DNA of 64,000 bases. Source: Bagarius yarrelli (Eukaryota; Chordata; Actinopteri; Siluriformes; Sisoridae). Position numbers and translations under genes: made by a program. Each line of letters starts with the position of its first letter. The stretch's first letter is position 1. Below are positions 56,901 to 59,990 of this stretch, in pieces. The stretch lies in contig VCAZ01000276.1 of NCBI GenBank assembly GCA_005784505.1, forward strand, positions 83,274 through 147,273, given 5' to 3'. Below the pieces are notes generated by a model. That model did no database searches. It had not been told where the DNA came from and saw only the letters and a program-made list of their open reading frames with translations.

Positions 56901-58572
56901 CTGTAACACACATACTGTACCAGTCAAACTATAACACACTCACACTGTAAAAGTCACACTGTAAAAGTTACACAATAACACACTCACACTGTAACACTCA
57001 AACAGTAACACACAACCAATCACATTGTAACACATATTGTAACACACTTACAATGCTGTAACACACTCACGCTGCAATTCACTCAGGCTGTAACACATTT
57101 AGGTTGTAATACACTAATATAAACACACTAATATAACAGAGTCAAGCTGTAACACTCACTCTCACACACATTCAGACACACTCACACTGTAATACACACA
57201 GTGCAACAGTTATACTGTAACACTCACACTAACAAATTCATGCTCTAACACTCACACTGTAACACACTCAGAATAACATTCACGCCTTAACAGTCATTAT
57301 GTAACACAGTCACAGTTGAATAAAATTAAATGTAACACACACACTGTAACATGCTTACATTGTAACACAAATACAATGTAACACTCACACTATAACAATC
57401 ACACTGTCACACACACTGTTGCACTCACTGCAACATATGCAGTAAAACACGCAGGCTGTAACACTCACACTTTAACACACTCTGTAACACACTAACTATA
57501 ACAAACATTGCAAAACACTTACATTGTAACACACACACTATCACACTCATGCTGCAACACATTCACAAAAAACACACTTACACTTTAACTTTCACACTGT
57601 AACACACTCACTGTAACTTACTCACACAGTAACACACACACTGTATCGCACTTACACTGTAACATGCTCACACTGTAACACTTATAATGTAACACACTCA
57701 CACTGTAACACAATAAACTGTAACATGCTCACACAGTAACACATAAATTCCTTGTAACATACTCAAACAGTAACACTTTAACTGTAACCACTACACTAAC
57801 CTCTAACCTCACATACACTGTTTACACACTCATGCTGTTAACCACATGCTGTAACACTTACACTATAACACACTTAGAATAACATTTACTGTAACACTCA
57901 AACTGTAAAACATTCATACTGTAAAAATCACACTGTAACACACTCACAGTAACACTTACACTGTAACACTCATACTGTTACACAGCCCTACTTGAACATA
58001 ATCAACTGTAACAATCACACTGTAGCACATACTGTAACCCACTCACACTGTAACACAGGTATACTTTAACAACCTTACACTGTAACACAAACACTGTAGC
58101 ACACTCATACTATAACACATACTGTAACACTTACACTGTAACACAGGTATACTGTAACAACCTTACAATGTAACACAAATACTGTAACCCACTCACACTG
58201 TAACACACACTGTAACACTTACACTGTAACACAAACACTGTAGCACACTTACACTGTAAAACACTTACAAAGTAACACTCACAATGTAAAACACTGTAAC
58301 ACACACACTGTAAGACACACTGTAAAACCTCACACTGTAACAGTCCTGCTGTAACACTCATCCTGTAACAGTAGTGTGTTGTGTTAAGGTTGTGATGGTG
58401 TGTGGTTTCTAGTGTTCTGTGTTTGTTCGTGTCTTCAGTGTGTCTGAACCAGTAATATTCTGCTGTGTGTTTTTTTCTCTTCAGGGACGTGATTAAGAGA
58501 ATAGATCAGTCTGAGTTCGAGGGCTTCGAGTACATCAACCCCCTGCTGTTCTCCTCTGAAGAAACCATATGA
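4158..58572 (+). CDS. prkcz: Atypical protein kinase C zeta gene, 16 visible exons, internal piece missing
   Basis: Serine/threonine kinase of the atypical PKC class, which acts with PAR-3, PAR-6 and p62 in cell polarity and signalling. Coding exons: 4158-4216, 6945-7066, 7194-7283, 7417-7467, 24093-24178, 32455-32586, 32800-32905, 33284-33336, 34647-34826, 49136-49271, 51912-51999, 52211-52330, 53159-53238, 54067-54156, 56735-56850, 58485-58572. All use GT-AG and phases agree within each block. Order: PB1 (about residues 12-95), pseudosubstrate (109-122), C1 (127-176), acidic linker, kinase domain (about 253 on), C-tail with a Glu in the hydrophobic motif. Zeta rather than iota is indicated by MPSQEP, LVHDDE, SDNP-less DIMTDNP and DVIKRIDQ. 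Visible length is 531 residues; adding the missing 62 or so gives 593, matching the roughly 592 of mammalian zeta. The gap falls between 34827 and 49135. Introns carry most of the window's repeats. Confidence 0.96.
4217..6944. other. prkcz intron 1: microsatellites and AT-rich sequence
   Basis: Contains (CA)n at about 4657-4686, an AGTC/AGTT tetranucleotide run at 4763-4830, TGTGTAAGG-type short repeats at 6482-6565 and a TCTG/TGTC tetranucleotide run at about 6690-6870. The rest is AT-rich, and I recognise no gene or mobile element in it. Confidence 0.8.
6945..7066 (+). CDS. prkcz: prkcz exon 2 (PB1 domain, first half)
   Basis: Follows (TG)n and TATACAG. Encodes GDMLISYLDL through ITLKWIDDE, including SELCEEVREMC and the start of the acidic OPCA motif that pairs with basic PB1 partners. 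Donor is GTGTGTGTA at 7067. Enters in phase 2, leaves in phase 1. Confidence 0.95.
7194..7283 (+). CDS. prkcz: prkcz exon 3 (PB1 domain, second half)
   Basis: Follows (GT)n then GCGCAG. Encodes GDPCTISSQIELDEAFRIH and on to GLLLH; the GDPCTxSSQxELxEAFR signature completes the OPCA motif. Donor GTACATC at 7284. Confidence 0.95.
7417..7467 (+). CDS. prkcz: prkcz exon 4 (PB1-pseudosubstrate linker)
   Basis: Follows TTTGCTCAG after a pyrimidine-rich stretch. Encodes VFPSIPEKPGMLCPGED, close to the VFPSxPExPGxPCPGED of aPKCs. Donor GTAAGT at 7468, phase 1. The next exon is 16.6 kb away. Confidence 0.95.
7554..7930. repeat. Purine-rich GAGA/CAGA repeat
   Basis: GAGAGAGACA-type simple sequence, almost only G, A and some C on the plus strand, continuing as GGGAGGAAGG-type purine sequence to about 7930. 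Serine/leucine-rich minus-strand frames across it are low-complexity artefacts. Confidence 0.9.
8035..8110. repeat. CCAT/CACC short repeat
   Basis: Imperfect CCATCCCT and CACCCACC units, about 75 bp. Confidence 0.8.
8219..8850. repeat. Cluster of (GT)n and (CT)n microsatellites
   Basis: (GT)n at about 8220-8249, 8398-8422 and 8814-8847, and (CT)n at 8691-8718, with unique intronic sequence between. No exon is supported here. Confidence 0.85.
8945..9785. repeat. 29-bp minisatellite (GTTCAGTAGTCAGTATGTT unit)
   Basis: Units begin GTTCAGTAGTCAGTATGTT and end with A/C-ACACTGAG or ACTCTAAT. Near-identical 29-bp copies are consecutive from about 9585 to 9745; copies are more diverged to the left. 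Lies in prkcz intron 4. Confidence 0.93.
9821..11322 (+). mobile_element. Tc1/mariner transposon, defective, left end truncated
   Basis: Inner terminal repeats: GCTGTCCCATCAAAA with CTCAACACACCAGCCATTAATG near 9822-9865, mirrored by CATTAATGGCTGTGTG and TTGATGGGACAGCAAATT near 11141-11182. Subterminal TCCAAATTGG and CCAATTTGGAC (about 9911 and 11095) are also inverted. The right side continues about 140 bp further to a terminus near ACTTCTGTGACATAGTG at 11301-11317, while the corresponding outer left part is absent. It encloses a broken transposase gene. Such elements are abundant in fish genomes. Confidence 0.9.
10064..11085 (+). pseudogene. Tc1 transposase pseudogene
   Basis: Starts MAPHGKELPEDLKKRIVALY, a helix-turn-helix DNA-binding N-terminus, and ends GGHTKY then TGA. 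The DDE catalytic landmarks remain: WSDETKINLF, FQHDNDPKHTS and NPIEHLWGILK. The frame is broken at least near 10300 (after LGKRRECCQ), near 10420-10440 and near 10930 (after GILKRRKK), so no full-length enzyme can be made. Family length is about 340 residues, matching the span. Confidence 0.9.
11323..11930. other. Intron 4 stretch with (TC)n, no gene seen
   Basis: Mostly unique AT-rich sequence with a TTTC/TC run at about 11725-11825. No exon, RNA gene or mobile element is supported. Confidence 0.7.
11930..13745. repeat. 15-bp minisatellite (CAGTAGTTTTGTGTT)
   Basis: Unit CAGTAGTTTTGTGTT with variants CAGTCG and CAGTTA; clean and in register at about 13405-13735, irregular with many single-base length changes at 12000-13400. 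Because 15 is a multiple of three, frames such as 13389-13775 look like a Phe-Val-Phe-Ser pentapeptide protein. That is an artefact. Confidence 0.95.
13746..15735. other. Intron 4 stretch, mostly unique, with (CA)n and transposon debris
   Basis: (CA)n of about 62 bp at 14398-14460; short GAGACAG runs at 15015-15100 and 15420-15462. The text at about 15640-15735 (ACTTTATTAAAGACAATAAT, CAATAAACAGGCAGTCAAG) looks like the edge of an interspersed repeat. No gene is recognised. Confidence 0.6.
14896..15010 (+). mobile_element. tRNA-derived SINE, diverged
   Basis: GTGGCGCTCAGGGGTTTCGC followed by GACTACCAATCAAAAGGTT and GAGTTTAAATTCC resembles the A-box/B-box head of the SINE at 21634; GGCCCCTTAGCAAGGCCCC matches the shared CTGAGCAAGGCCCTTAACCC segment. 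The 3' tail is missing. Confidence 0.65.
15735..18060. repeat. Pentanucleotide array (TGTAG/TGTGG/TGTAA)
   Basis: About 2.3 kb of TGTAG, TGTGG and TGTAA pentamers. Both ends (about 15740-16060 and 17760-18055) keep strict 5-bp phase; the centre has frequent phase slips. A minus-strand His/Thr/Tyr-rich frame across it is a repeat artefact. Confidence 0.95.
18170..18342. repeat. (CA)n then (GT)n
   Basis: (CA)n of about 60 bp at 18178-18239 and (GT)n of about 34 bp at 18305-18340, inverted relative to each other across about 65 bp. Confidence 0.9.
18480..18620. mobile_element. Interspersed repeat fragment (GGGCCC-rich)
   Basis: GAGGGCCCCTACCACACCC, GGGGCCCTCAAAGTG and GTGGGCCCTTAG resemble, in broad structure, the GAGGGCCC-rich block at 59860-59975. 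Probably two copies of an anonymous dispersed repeat; the class is unknown. Confidence 0.35.
18875..18912. repeat. Poly-G tract
   Basis: GGGGC, then 25 uninterrupted G (18880-18904), T, then seven G. Could form a G-quadruplex; the length may also be unreliable in the assembly. Confidence 0.9.
19022..19222. repeat. Two (CA)n microsatellites
   Basis: (CA)n at about 19026-19058 (with one TA) and about 19182-19220. Confidence 0.9.
19405..20575 (-). mobile_element. LINE fragment with reverse transcriptase core, minus strand
   Basis: Minus-strand translation gives HCYADDTQLYVS-type sequence with YADD encoded by 20206-20217, and LLASDQGCVSMLVLLDLSAA followed by FDT (about 20440-20530), both hallmark reverse transcriptase blocks of non-LTR retrotransposons (L2/CR1-like). 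The frame is broken between blocks. The adjoining 19405-19960 (TAAAGCAGCTTTACACAGAA, GGGGCAGGAAACTGGTCAC) is dispersed-repeat sequence also seen around 37255. The exact limits and clade are uncertain. Confidence 0.75.
20576..21630. mobile_element. Probable LINE-derived sequence, degenerate
   Basis: Continues from the reverse transcriptase fragment (TTTTCCAGAATTTTTGAGAC, GGTTTAAAATTGGCCC) and then carries an anonymous segment with a 60-codon minus-strand frame (20976-21158) that includes LLGRNDIHPFWKGAAPNSC. I recognise it only as transposon-like, with no intact domain. Confidence 0.4.
21634..21826 (+). mobile_element. tRNA-derived SINE, nearly complete
   Basis: A-box-like TGGCTCATGGTTAAGG (about 21642), B-box GGGTTCAATTCCC (about 21685-21697), a central segment GACCCCTGAGCAAGGCCCTT, and a LINE-type tail AAGTCGCTCTGGATAAGGGC then GTCTGCCAAATACTGCAAATG. 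The tail is the reverse complement of the TTTACAGCATTTAGCTGACG end of the minus-strand LINE at 35245, so the SINE could use that LINE's enzyme. Best preserved of four copies here. Confidence 0.88.
21845..22725. repeat. Degenerate TATTCAGT/GTGTTCAGT repeats
   Basis: AGTAGTGCACTCAGTAGT-type units to about 22050, a (CA)n patch with CGCA at 22170-22207, then GTGTATTCAGTGTTTATTCA-type units at 22275-22720. Loosely periodic, about 10-20 bp. Confidence 0.85.
22725..23640. repeat. 36-bp minisatellite
   Basis: Units start GTTTGGGTGATTATTGGTG and end CGAGAGAGTGATGGAGC or TGATAAAATAATGGAGT; consecutive 36-bp copies run from about 23165 to 23600, more diverged to the left. Since 36 is a multiple of three, an open frame (23167-23595) repeats GDYWCERVMERL. 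It has no splice context and is judged non-coding. Confidence 0.95.
24014..24050. repeat. (CA)n just upstream of prkcz exon 5
   Basis: About 36 bp of CA, ending roughly 42 bp before the exon 5 acceptor. Confidence 0.85.
24093..24178 (+). CDS. prkcz: prkcz exon 5 (pseudosubstrate and start of C1)
   Basis: Follows TCTTTTACAG. Encodes QSIYRRGARRWRKLY, the aPKC pseudosubstrate with Ala115 in place of a phosphorylatable residue, then RVNGHLFQTKRFNR containing the first zinc-ligand His127 of C1. Donor GTGAGT at 24179, phase 0. Confidence 0.96.
24205..24485. repeat. ATC/ATT trinucleotide array
   Basis: CATCATCACCATCATTATC-type triplets starting about 25 bp after the exon 5 donor. It yields Met/Val- or His-rich frames on the two strands, neither of them a gene. 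Confidence 0.93.
24650..25095 (-). mobile_element. LINE endonuclease fragment, minus strand
   Basis: Minus-strand translation contains ALITGDFNIYFENTDDPLRT, FMSLLDSVGVNQCVMGPTHK and AGHTLDLILSF. GDFN and HTLDL are motifs of the APE-type endonuclease of non-LTR retrotransposons. No reverse transcriptase follows; the 34-bp minisatellite begins at its right edge. Confidence 0.75.
25105..32060. repeat. 34-bp minisatellite, about 7 kb
   Basis: Unit contains GTGTAGTGTGTTGAATGTAG then GAGTGTGTAAGACT. Left copies (25150-28000) mostly carry GTGTAG and GGAGTG; copies from about 29300 rightwards mostly carry CTGTAG and GCAGTG. Strict 34-bp phase is seen at 25190-25440 and in several right-hand blocks (for example 30230-30440 and 31930-32040); much of the interior has frequent small insertions and deletions. 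A 969-codon minus-strand His/Thr/Ser/Leu-rich frame (25901-28810) is an artefact of the array. Fills the right part of prkcz intron 5. Confidence 0.96.
32095..32415. other. Anonymous non-repetitive island before exon 6
   Basis: After 7 kb of minisatellite the sequence becomes complex and CpG-containing (GTCATGGTCGCGTTGGAATC, CGGCTCGAGTTTATG, CAGCTCGGCGTGTCACG). No domain, exon or known repeat is recognised; a 77-codon plus frame (32168-32401) has no support. Confidence 0.5.
32455..32586 (+). CDS. prkcz: prkcz exon 6 (C1 zinc finger)
   Basis: Preceded by (TG)n, then TTTGTGAGACAG. Encodes KAYCGHCSERIWGLGSQGYK, CINCHLLVHKRCYKLVPLSC and HRHM. The CxxC, CxxC, HxxC and final Cys zinc ligands are all present, as in the atypical C1 domain that does not bind diacylglycerol. 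Donor GTGAGT at 32587; enters and leaves in phase 0. Confidence 0.97.
32800..32905 (+). CDS. prkcz: prkcz exon 7 (linker)
   Basis: Follows CTCTGTAG. Encodes DPVMPSQEPMVDERGEEEEV and an acidic run of ED/TED repeats ending DIDR. MPSQEP is characteristic of the zeta linker. Donor GTAGGA at 32906, phase 1, followed closely by (GT)n and (GA)n. Confidence 0.92.
32918..33062. repeat. (GT)n-(GA)n and (CA)n in intron 7
   Basis: (GT)n at about 32917-32940 runs directly into (GA)n to 32966; (CA)n at 33036-33062. The rest of the intron to 33283 is pyrimidine-rich. Confidence 0.88.
33284..33336 (+). CDS. prkcz: prkcz exon 8 (linker)
   Basis: Follows CTCTCTGCAG. Encodes IALLPHSRTVEKAEDVPQ, corresponding in position to the variable Ser-rich linker of zeta. 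It has low conservation, but splice sites and phases (1 in, 0 out) fit exons 7 and 9. Donor GTGATC at 33337. Confidence 0.82.
33440..34600. repeat. TTCAGG/TTTAGG hexamer-like array
   Basis: About 1.15 kb of GTTCAGGGTTTAGAGTTCAG-type sequence, variants of a TTYAGG hexamer with many substitutions, ending in GGTTAGGGTTAGGG at 34575-34588. Resembles a diverged interstitial telomere-like array. Occupies prkcz intron 8. Confidence 0.9.
34647..34826 (+). CDS. prkcz: prkcz exon 9 (kinase N-lobe)
   Basis: Follows TTAAATTCAG. Encodes GVVDGIDKLQIS, then FDLMRVIGRGSYAKVLLVRL and YAMKVVKKELVHDDE. The glycine loop GRGSYAKV (260-267) and the ATP-binding Lys282 in YAMK are intact. Donor GTGAGAGG at 34827, phase 0. 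The next residues of the kinase, including the alpha-C Glu and the hinge, are not found downstream before 49136. Confidence 0.97.
34895..35240. repeat. 30/33-bp minisatellite, left segment
   Basis: Units CTTCAGCTCGACTCTCTAAC plus ATCATCACACACA begin about 70 bp after the exon 9 donor. Copies here are more diverged (ACTGTTTAACATC, CCCGACTTTTTAAC). The same unit resumes at 38380 beyond a mobile-element block. Confidence 0.93.
35245..37250 (-). mobile_element. LINE copy A, minus strand, internally deleted
   Basis: Read on the minus strand: endonuclease region (about 37245-36240) with TSDHHLVSFNLSIPSL; a connecting segment with KLHKIFSSLLIPPAPPTPPF (about 36100-36030); then the C-terminal reverse transcriptase part (about 35830-35330) with LLVQSLVISKLDYCNSLLAG, IRPLQMIQNAAARVVFNL and LLRSLHWLPVAA; then the 3' tail TTTACAGCATTTAGCTGACG (35250-35280 on plus). 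The catalytic YADD core present in copy C is deleted between about 35880 and 35990. L2/CR1-like by overall organisation. It sits inside the 30/33-bp array. Confidence 0.85.
37251..38378. mobile_element. Dispersed repeat block with (GT)n and (GA)n
   Basis: CACAAAGCAGCTTTACAATT, GAGGAACCAGACTCAACAGA and GAACCCATCCTCATTTGGGT are segments of a family also represented near 19440 and, more weakly, 54240-54300. (GT)n at 37502-37540 and (GA)n at 37731-37753 interrupt it. The remainder to 38378 has no gene. Class unknown; probably part of a non-LTR or non-autonomous element. Confidence 0.6.
38379..43420. repeat. 30/33-bp minisatellite, main segment, about 5 kb
   Basis: Unit CTTCAGCTCGACTCTCTAAC followed by ATCACACACA (30 bp) or ATCATCACACACA (33 bp). 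Strictly periodic at 38390-38640 and about 42620-43400, irregular in between. Same family as 34895-35240. Frames reading SHTLQLDSLT or RAEVCVML come from the 30-bp unit and are not genes. Confidence 0.96.
43430..44455. other. Intron stretch, mostly unique
   Basis: Contains (GT)n at about 43556-43582 and (CA)n at 43855-43874. No coding exon for the missing kinase segment is found here. Confidence 0.7.
44456..45135. repeat. AAT/ATA microsatellite-like array
   Basis: About 680 bp of AATAATAAT with ATATAAC interruptions, containing almost no G. Minus-strand Ile/Tyr/Leu-rich frames are artefacts. Confidence 0.95.
45198..45362 (-). mobile_element. tRNA-derived SINE, minus strand
   Basis: Starts on plus with TTTACAGCATTTGGCAGACA and CTCTTATCCAGAGTGACATA (the 3' tail), then GGGGGTTAAGGGCCTTGCTT, then GGGAATTGAACC (B-box complement) and ACTTAACCACTGCGCTACCA (A-box complement). 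Same family as 21634. Confidence 0.85.
45407..46372. other. Assembly gap, 966 N
   Basis: Run of N flanked on both sides by CT repeats. It falls in the only prkcz interval from which exonic sequence is missing, so the missing kinase exon(s) may be inside or near it. Confidence 0.99.
46373..46572. repeat. (CT)n/CTGT repeat
   Basis: CTCTCTGTCTCTCTGTCGCT-type pyrimidine simple sequence to the right of the N gap. Confidence 0.95.
46585..46760. promoter_or_regulatory. Complex non-repetitive segment with POU- and TCF-like sites
   Basis: Contains ATTAATATTCATGATGCA (46637-46654) and TGTGAATATTCATGAG (46693-46708), two octamer-like ATATTCAT sites in the same orientation, with TTAATCAAAGTG (TCF/LEF-like, about 46676) between. 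A candidate intronic enhancer by motif content only; conservation was not tested. Confidence 0.25.
47083..47230. repeat. Duplicated segment, copy 1, with GC-rich core
   Basis: TAAAGTGTGAGATGATGATA through TTTAAACTTGGTAAAGTCGC, then a GC-rich core GCCGCGGCGCCGC and TTTCCGCCATTTTG, a YY1-like site. Copy 2 is at 47782-47937. Each copy is followed by the same ACACCTCACACACTCC array. Confidence 0.9.
47231..47750. repeat. 30-bp minisatellite, first array
   Basis: ACACACTCCATTACACACAC followed by TACACACCTC, with variants. Downstream of copy 1 of the duplicated core. Confidence 0.92.
47782..47945. repeat. Duplicated segment, copy 2, with GC-rich core
   Basis: Matches copy 1 over about 150 bp with scattered changes (TTTAAACTCTGGTAAAGTCG, the identical GCCGCGGCGCCGC and CCGCCATTTTG), then diverges into CACGCGGGATCATGGGCAGT. 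Confidence 0.9.
47975..48715. repeat. 30-bp minisatellite, second array
   Basis: Same unit as the first array (ACACACTCCATTACACACAC, TACACACCTC), better preserved. Cys/Val-rich minus frames are artefacts. Confidence 0.93.
48716..49135. other. Unique intron sequence before the catalytic-loop exon
   Basis: AT-rich, no repeat. AGCGGCCATTTTGAAG at about 49077 is another CCATTTTG site. No exon for the missing segment was found. Confidence 0.7.
49136..49271 (+). CDS. prkcz: prkcz exon, catalytic loop and DYG
   Basis: Follows GTGTGTGTGTCTCCAG. One base completes the preceding codon, then FYAAEICMALNFLHEKG, IIYRDLKLDNVLLDQDGHIK and LTDYGMCK. YRDLKLDN holds the catalytic Asp; DYG (the atypical PKC form of DFG) holds the metal-binding Asp. 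Donor GTGACAAA at 49272. Confidence 0.97.
49272..51911. other. Intron with diverged direct repeats and LINE fragment
   Basis: A 2.6-kb intron. Roughly 58-bp diverged direct repeats lie at 50236-50295 and 51709-51766 (both contain ATGAGGTGTTT and AAATCGTTTGTGTGTG). A LINE 3' fragment is at 50490-50765. The remainder (49400-50230 and 50770-51700) looks like old transposon or unique sequence, with no recognisable gene. Confidence 0.6.
50490..50765 (-). mobile_element. LINE fragment B, minus strand, 3' part of reverse transcriptase
   Basis: Matches copy A at 35330-35520: GGAACAAGCTGAGCAGTGCT, AGTGTTTGTAGGTAGGAGGG, TTTCTGGCTTTGTAGGCAAG and GAGCGGTGTGTGAAAACTTT. Minus-strand translation includes FSHTAPLLRSLHWLPVAA and LAYKARNGAAPSYLQTLI. 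Truncated at both ends. Confidence 0.85.
51912..51999 (+). CDS. prkcz: prkcz exon, activation loop
   Basis: Follows TTGTTTCAG. Encodes EGIRPGDTTSTFCGTPNYIA and PEILRGEDY. TSTFCGTPNY contains the PDK1-phosphorylated Thr; APE closes the activation segment. Donor GTACTTAA at 52000, phase 1. Confidence 0.97.
52020..52060. repeat. (CA)n after the activation-loop exon
   Basis: About 32 bp of CA starting about 25 bp downstream of the donor. Confidence 0.85.
52211..52330 (+). CDS. prkcz: prkcz exon, kinase C-lobe
   Basis: Follows TTTCTCCCTCAG. Encodes GFSVDWWALGVLMFEMMAG, RSPFDIMTDNPDMNTEEYLF and Q. DNPDMNTE without a GSS insertion favours zeta over iota. Donor GTAACACA at 52331, followed by (CA)n. 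Confidence 0.97.
52335..52905. repeat. Cluster of (CA)n and (GT)n microsatellites
   Basis: (CA)n at about 52339-52390, 52476-52504, 52575-52599 and 52695-52730, and (GT)n at 52838-52868, within one 828-bp intron. Confidence 0.88.
52936..53158. repeat. (CT)n polypyrimidine array abutting an acceptor
   Basis: About 220 bp of CTCTCT, with TGTC and TTTC interruptions, running straight into TCTCTTAG at the exon start 53159. Confidence 0.93.
53159..53238 (+). CDS. prkcz: prkcz exon, kinase C-lobe
   Basis: Follows TCTCTTAG. Encodes VILEKPIRIPRSLSVKAASV and LKGFLNK. Donor GTGAGTGA at 53239, phase 0. Confidence 0.97.
53270..53306. repeat. (GT)n
   Basis: About 32 bp of GT starting some 35 bp after the donor. 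Confidence 0.88.
53650..53820 (+). mobile_element. SINE fragment, plus strand
   Basis: GATCCTGGGATTCGAAATC (B-box region), then AGCAAGGCCCTTAATCCCCA, ATTGCTCAGCTGTATAAA and a tail GTACGTCTCTCTGCATAAGA with GCGAAATGCTGTAAATGT. Diverged relative to 21634. Confidence 0.7.
53879..53992. repeat. (GT)n followed by GAGA repeat
   Basis: GT run to about 53917, then GAGAGA to about 53990, about 75 bp before the next exon. Confidence 0.9.
54067..54156 (+). CDS. prkcz: prkcz exon, end of kinase domain
   Basis: Follows TTATTTTTTCAG. Encodes DPKERLGCQVQTGFTDIKSH and TFFRSIEWDQ; DPKERLG is the conserved AGC-kinase motif near the end of the C-lobe. Donor GTGAGAAA at 54157. Confidence 0.97.
54230..54725. 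mobile_element. Probable dispersed repeat
   Basis: CCAGTGACAGAGTGGAGAAA, AACCCTTGGGAGAAACCAGG and TTCAGTCGGGGGG resemble the GAGGAACCAGACTC-type repeat block near 37420. The rest to 54725 is anonymous. Confidence 0.45.
54778..56060. repeat. TGTGTTGGTGTATG minisatellite with higher-order period
   Basis: Short GTGTTGGTGTATG and TGTTTGTGTGTTGG units. A marker CTCTGATGGTGTGCAT recurs near 55021, 55136, 55373, 55608 and 55838, giving a higher-order period of about 230-237 bp after the first interval. Thr/His- and Val/Cys-rich frames on both strands are artefacts. Confidence 0.93.
56160..56730. repeat. 14-bp pyrimidine minisatellite abutting an acceptor
   Basis: TATCCCTCTCTGTC and CATCCCTCTCTGTC units for about 570 bp, ending in TTTCTCTTTCTTTAG, which is the acceptor of the exon at 56735. 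Pro/Leu/Ser-rich frames are artefacts. Confidence 0.95.
56735..56850 (+). CDS. prkcz: prkcz exon, AGC C-terminal tail and turn motif
   Basis: Follows TTTCTTTAG. Encodes LEQKQVTPPFKPQITDDYGL, ENFDTQFTNEP and VQLTPDDE. The turn-motif Thr is in QLTPDD. Donor GTAAGAAA at 56851, phase 2. Confidence 0.97.
56860..58372. repeat. CACACTGTAACA repeat, degenerate
   Basis: About 1.5 kb of ACACTCACACTGTAACAC-type units with loose period, filling the last prkcz intron. It has no strict register and many substitutions. Confidence 0.92.
58485..58572 (+). CDS. prkcz: prkcz last coding exon
   Basis: Follows TTTCTCTTCAG. Encodes DVIKRIDQSEFEGFEYINPL and LFSSEETI, then TGA at 58570. FEGFEYINP is the hydrophobic motif with Glu where conventional PKCs have Ser/Thr, a hallmark of atypical PKCs. 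VIKRIDQ matches zeta (AIKRIDQ) rather than iota (IVRKIDQ). Confidence 0.97.
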
Positions 58573-58714
58573 GACAGGAAGACCAGTCGGTGCTACTGAC
58601 TCTCGCCTGCGGCTCCGACCGGGACACACCAGGGGTTCGGTTCTGACTGAGTGACTGCGCACACAAGAGAGAGACAGAGAAAGAAAGAAATGCATTAAAC
58701 ACTAAACAACTTCC

Positions 58715-59190
58715 CACACACCCTCTCATACACACTCTCTCAAACACTCTCACACACACTCCCAAACATTCTCTCACAAACACTCTCACACACACACTCT
58801 CTCAAACAATCCAAAACATTCTCTCACACACTCCCAAACATTCTCCCACACACTTTTAAACACTCTTGCACACTCTCTTAAACACTCTCACACACTCTCT
58901 CACACACTCTCTCAAACACTCTCTTAAACACTCTCAGGCACACTCTCACACACCCCCAAACATTCTTTCACACACTCTCTCAAACACTCTTACACACACT
59001 CTCACACACAATTCCTAGAATCACACACTTTCAAACTCTGGCACACTCTCAGATGTTTCATACACTCTTAGCCTGTCTCACACACACCTAGACTCTCACA
59101 CACAATCAGACGTTTTATGACTCACACACACTCAGACTCTTACACACTCTTAGACTGTCTCTCACGCACTTAGAAGCTCACACACACTAT
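58715..59190. repeat. CACACTCTCTCAAACACTCT repeat
   Basis: Loose 10-20 bp repeats of ACACTCTCTCAAAC, CTCCCAAACATTC and ACTCAGACTCTTAC type, decaying to the right. Confidence 0.88.
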
Positions 59191-59248
59191 CAGAAGTGAC
59201 GAAAACACTGCAAAACCGAAAATCAGCATTTAACATAAAATCCATCAT

Positions 59249-59560
59249 TTAAGACTCCTCTGAATCGTCTTCCTCCTCTTCCTCATCCTCTTCCTCCTTC
59301 TGCTCTTCATCACGCTCCTGGATTTTGTTGATTTTTGGGCCTGCACTCGTTACAAACTTCATTACCCATAATTCCCAGCTGCAGTTCCAGGTTCTGTCTG
59401 GAAACTTGATTATTCTCCACTTTTTCTTCTTATGTGTGTTTTTTAACTGTCTCTCAGATGTGGGCGTGTGCCAATGTTGAGCTTCGTCTGATTGGTTGAT
59501 GAAGCAACGTAAAGATGCCACGTCTCTGAGAGAACAACCAGAACTCCTGCGTGGTTTCAT
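59249..59560 (-). CDS. Unsupported ORF with acidic tail
   Basis: A 103-codon minus-strand frame beginning MKPRRSSGCSLRDVASLRCF and ending in a Glu/Asp-rich tail (EEEDEEEEEDDSEES). The middle is complex (WRIIKFPDRTWNCSWELWVM), but I recognise no family. The acidic tail comes from a CTTCCTCCT-rich simple sequence. It would run antisense through the likely prkcz 3' UTR. No poly(A) signal is seen just after the stop. Probably a chance frame, or the last exon of a convergent gene. Confidence 0.15.
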   Translation of the reverse strand: MKPRRSSGCSLRDVASLRCFINQSDEAQHWHTPTSERQLKNTHKKKKWRIIKFPDRTWNCSWELWVMKFVTSAGPKINKIQERDEEQKEEEDEEEEEDDSEES

Positions 59561-59849
59561 TCTATTGTACTAGATGATCTAAAATGGTGCTGATGTCGAG
59601 CAATGACATCAGCACACATACACACACGCACACACACACACTTCGAATGTTGAACACACTATTTCATTAAAAAAAACGTTTCGTTCTAATTACTGATGAA
59701 TAAACACCAACTTTTTAAATTCAGATGTGTGATTTATTCCTAAATCAACAACCAACCATTTAAAAAGCCTCAGAGATCAAACACACACACACACGTACAC
59801 ACACACACATAAACACTCTTCAGGGTCATCACTAGTAAGGTGAAAGGTA

Positions 59850-59990
59850 GAGACAATTATAAGGGCCCTTAACTGCCCAGAGGGCCCACAAAATGCAGCG
59901 CTCATACTACATAGGTGGTGGGGGCCCCCACATCAAACATTTTCCAGAGGGCCCCAAATCCTCTAGCTACAGCCCTGGCTCAACCCTTTT
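59850..59990. mobile_element. GGGCCC-rich dispersed repeat fragment
   Basis: AAGGGCCCTTAACTGCCCAG, AGGGCCCACAAAATGCAG, GGGGGCCCCCACATC and AGAGGGCCCCAAATCC; compare 18480-18620. Class unknown. Confidence 0.35.

Larger units (their letters stand above)
58573..59704 (+). other. prkcz: Probable prkcz 3' UTR
   Basis: From the stop codon to AATAAA at 59699-59704, followed by T- and TGTG-rich sequence. An alternative weaker ATTAAA is at 58694-58699. Includes a CACACTCTCAAACACTC repeat at about 58715-59190. Extent is inferred from signals only. Confidence 0.4.
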
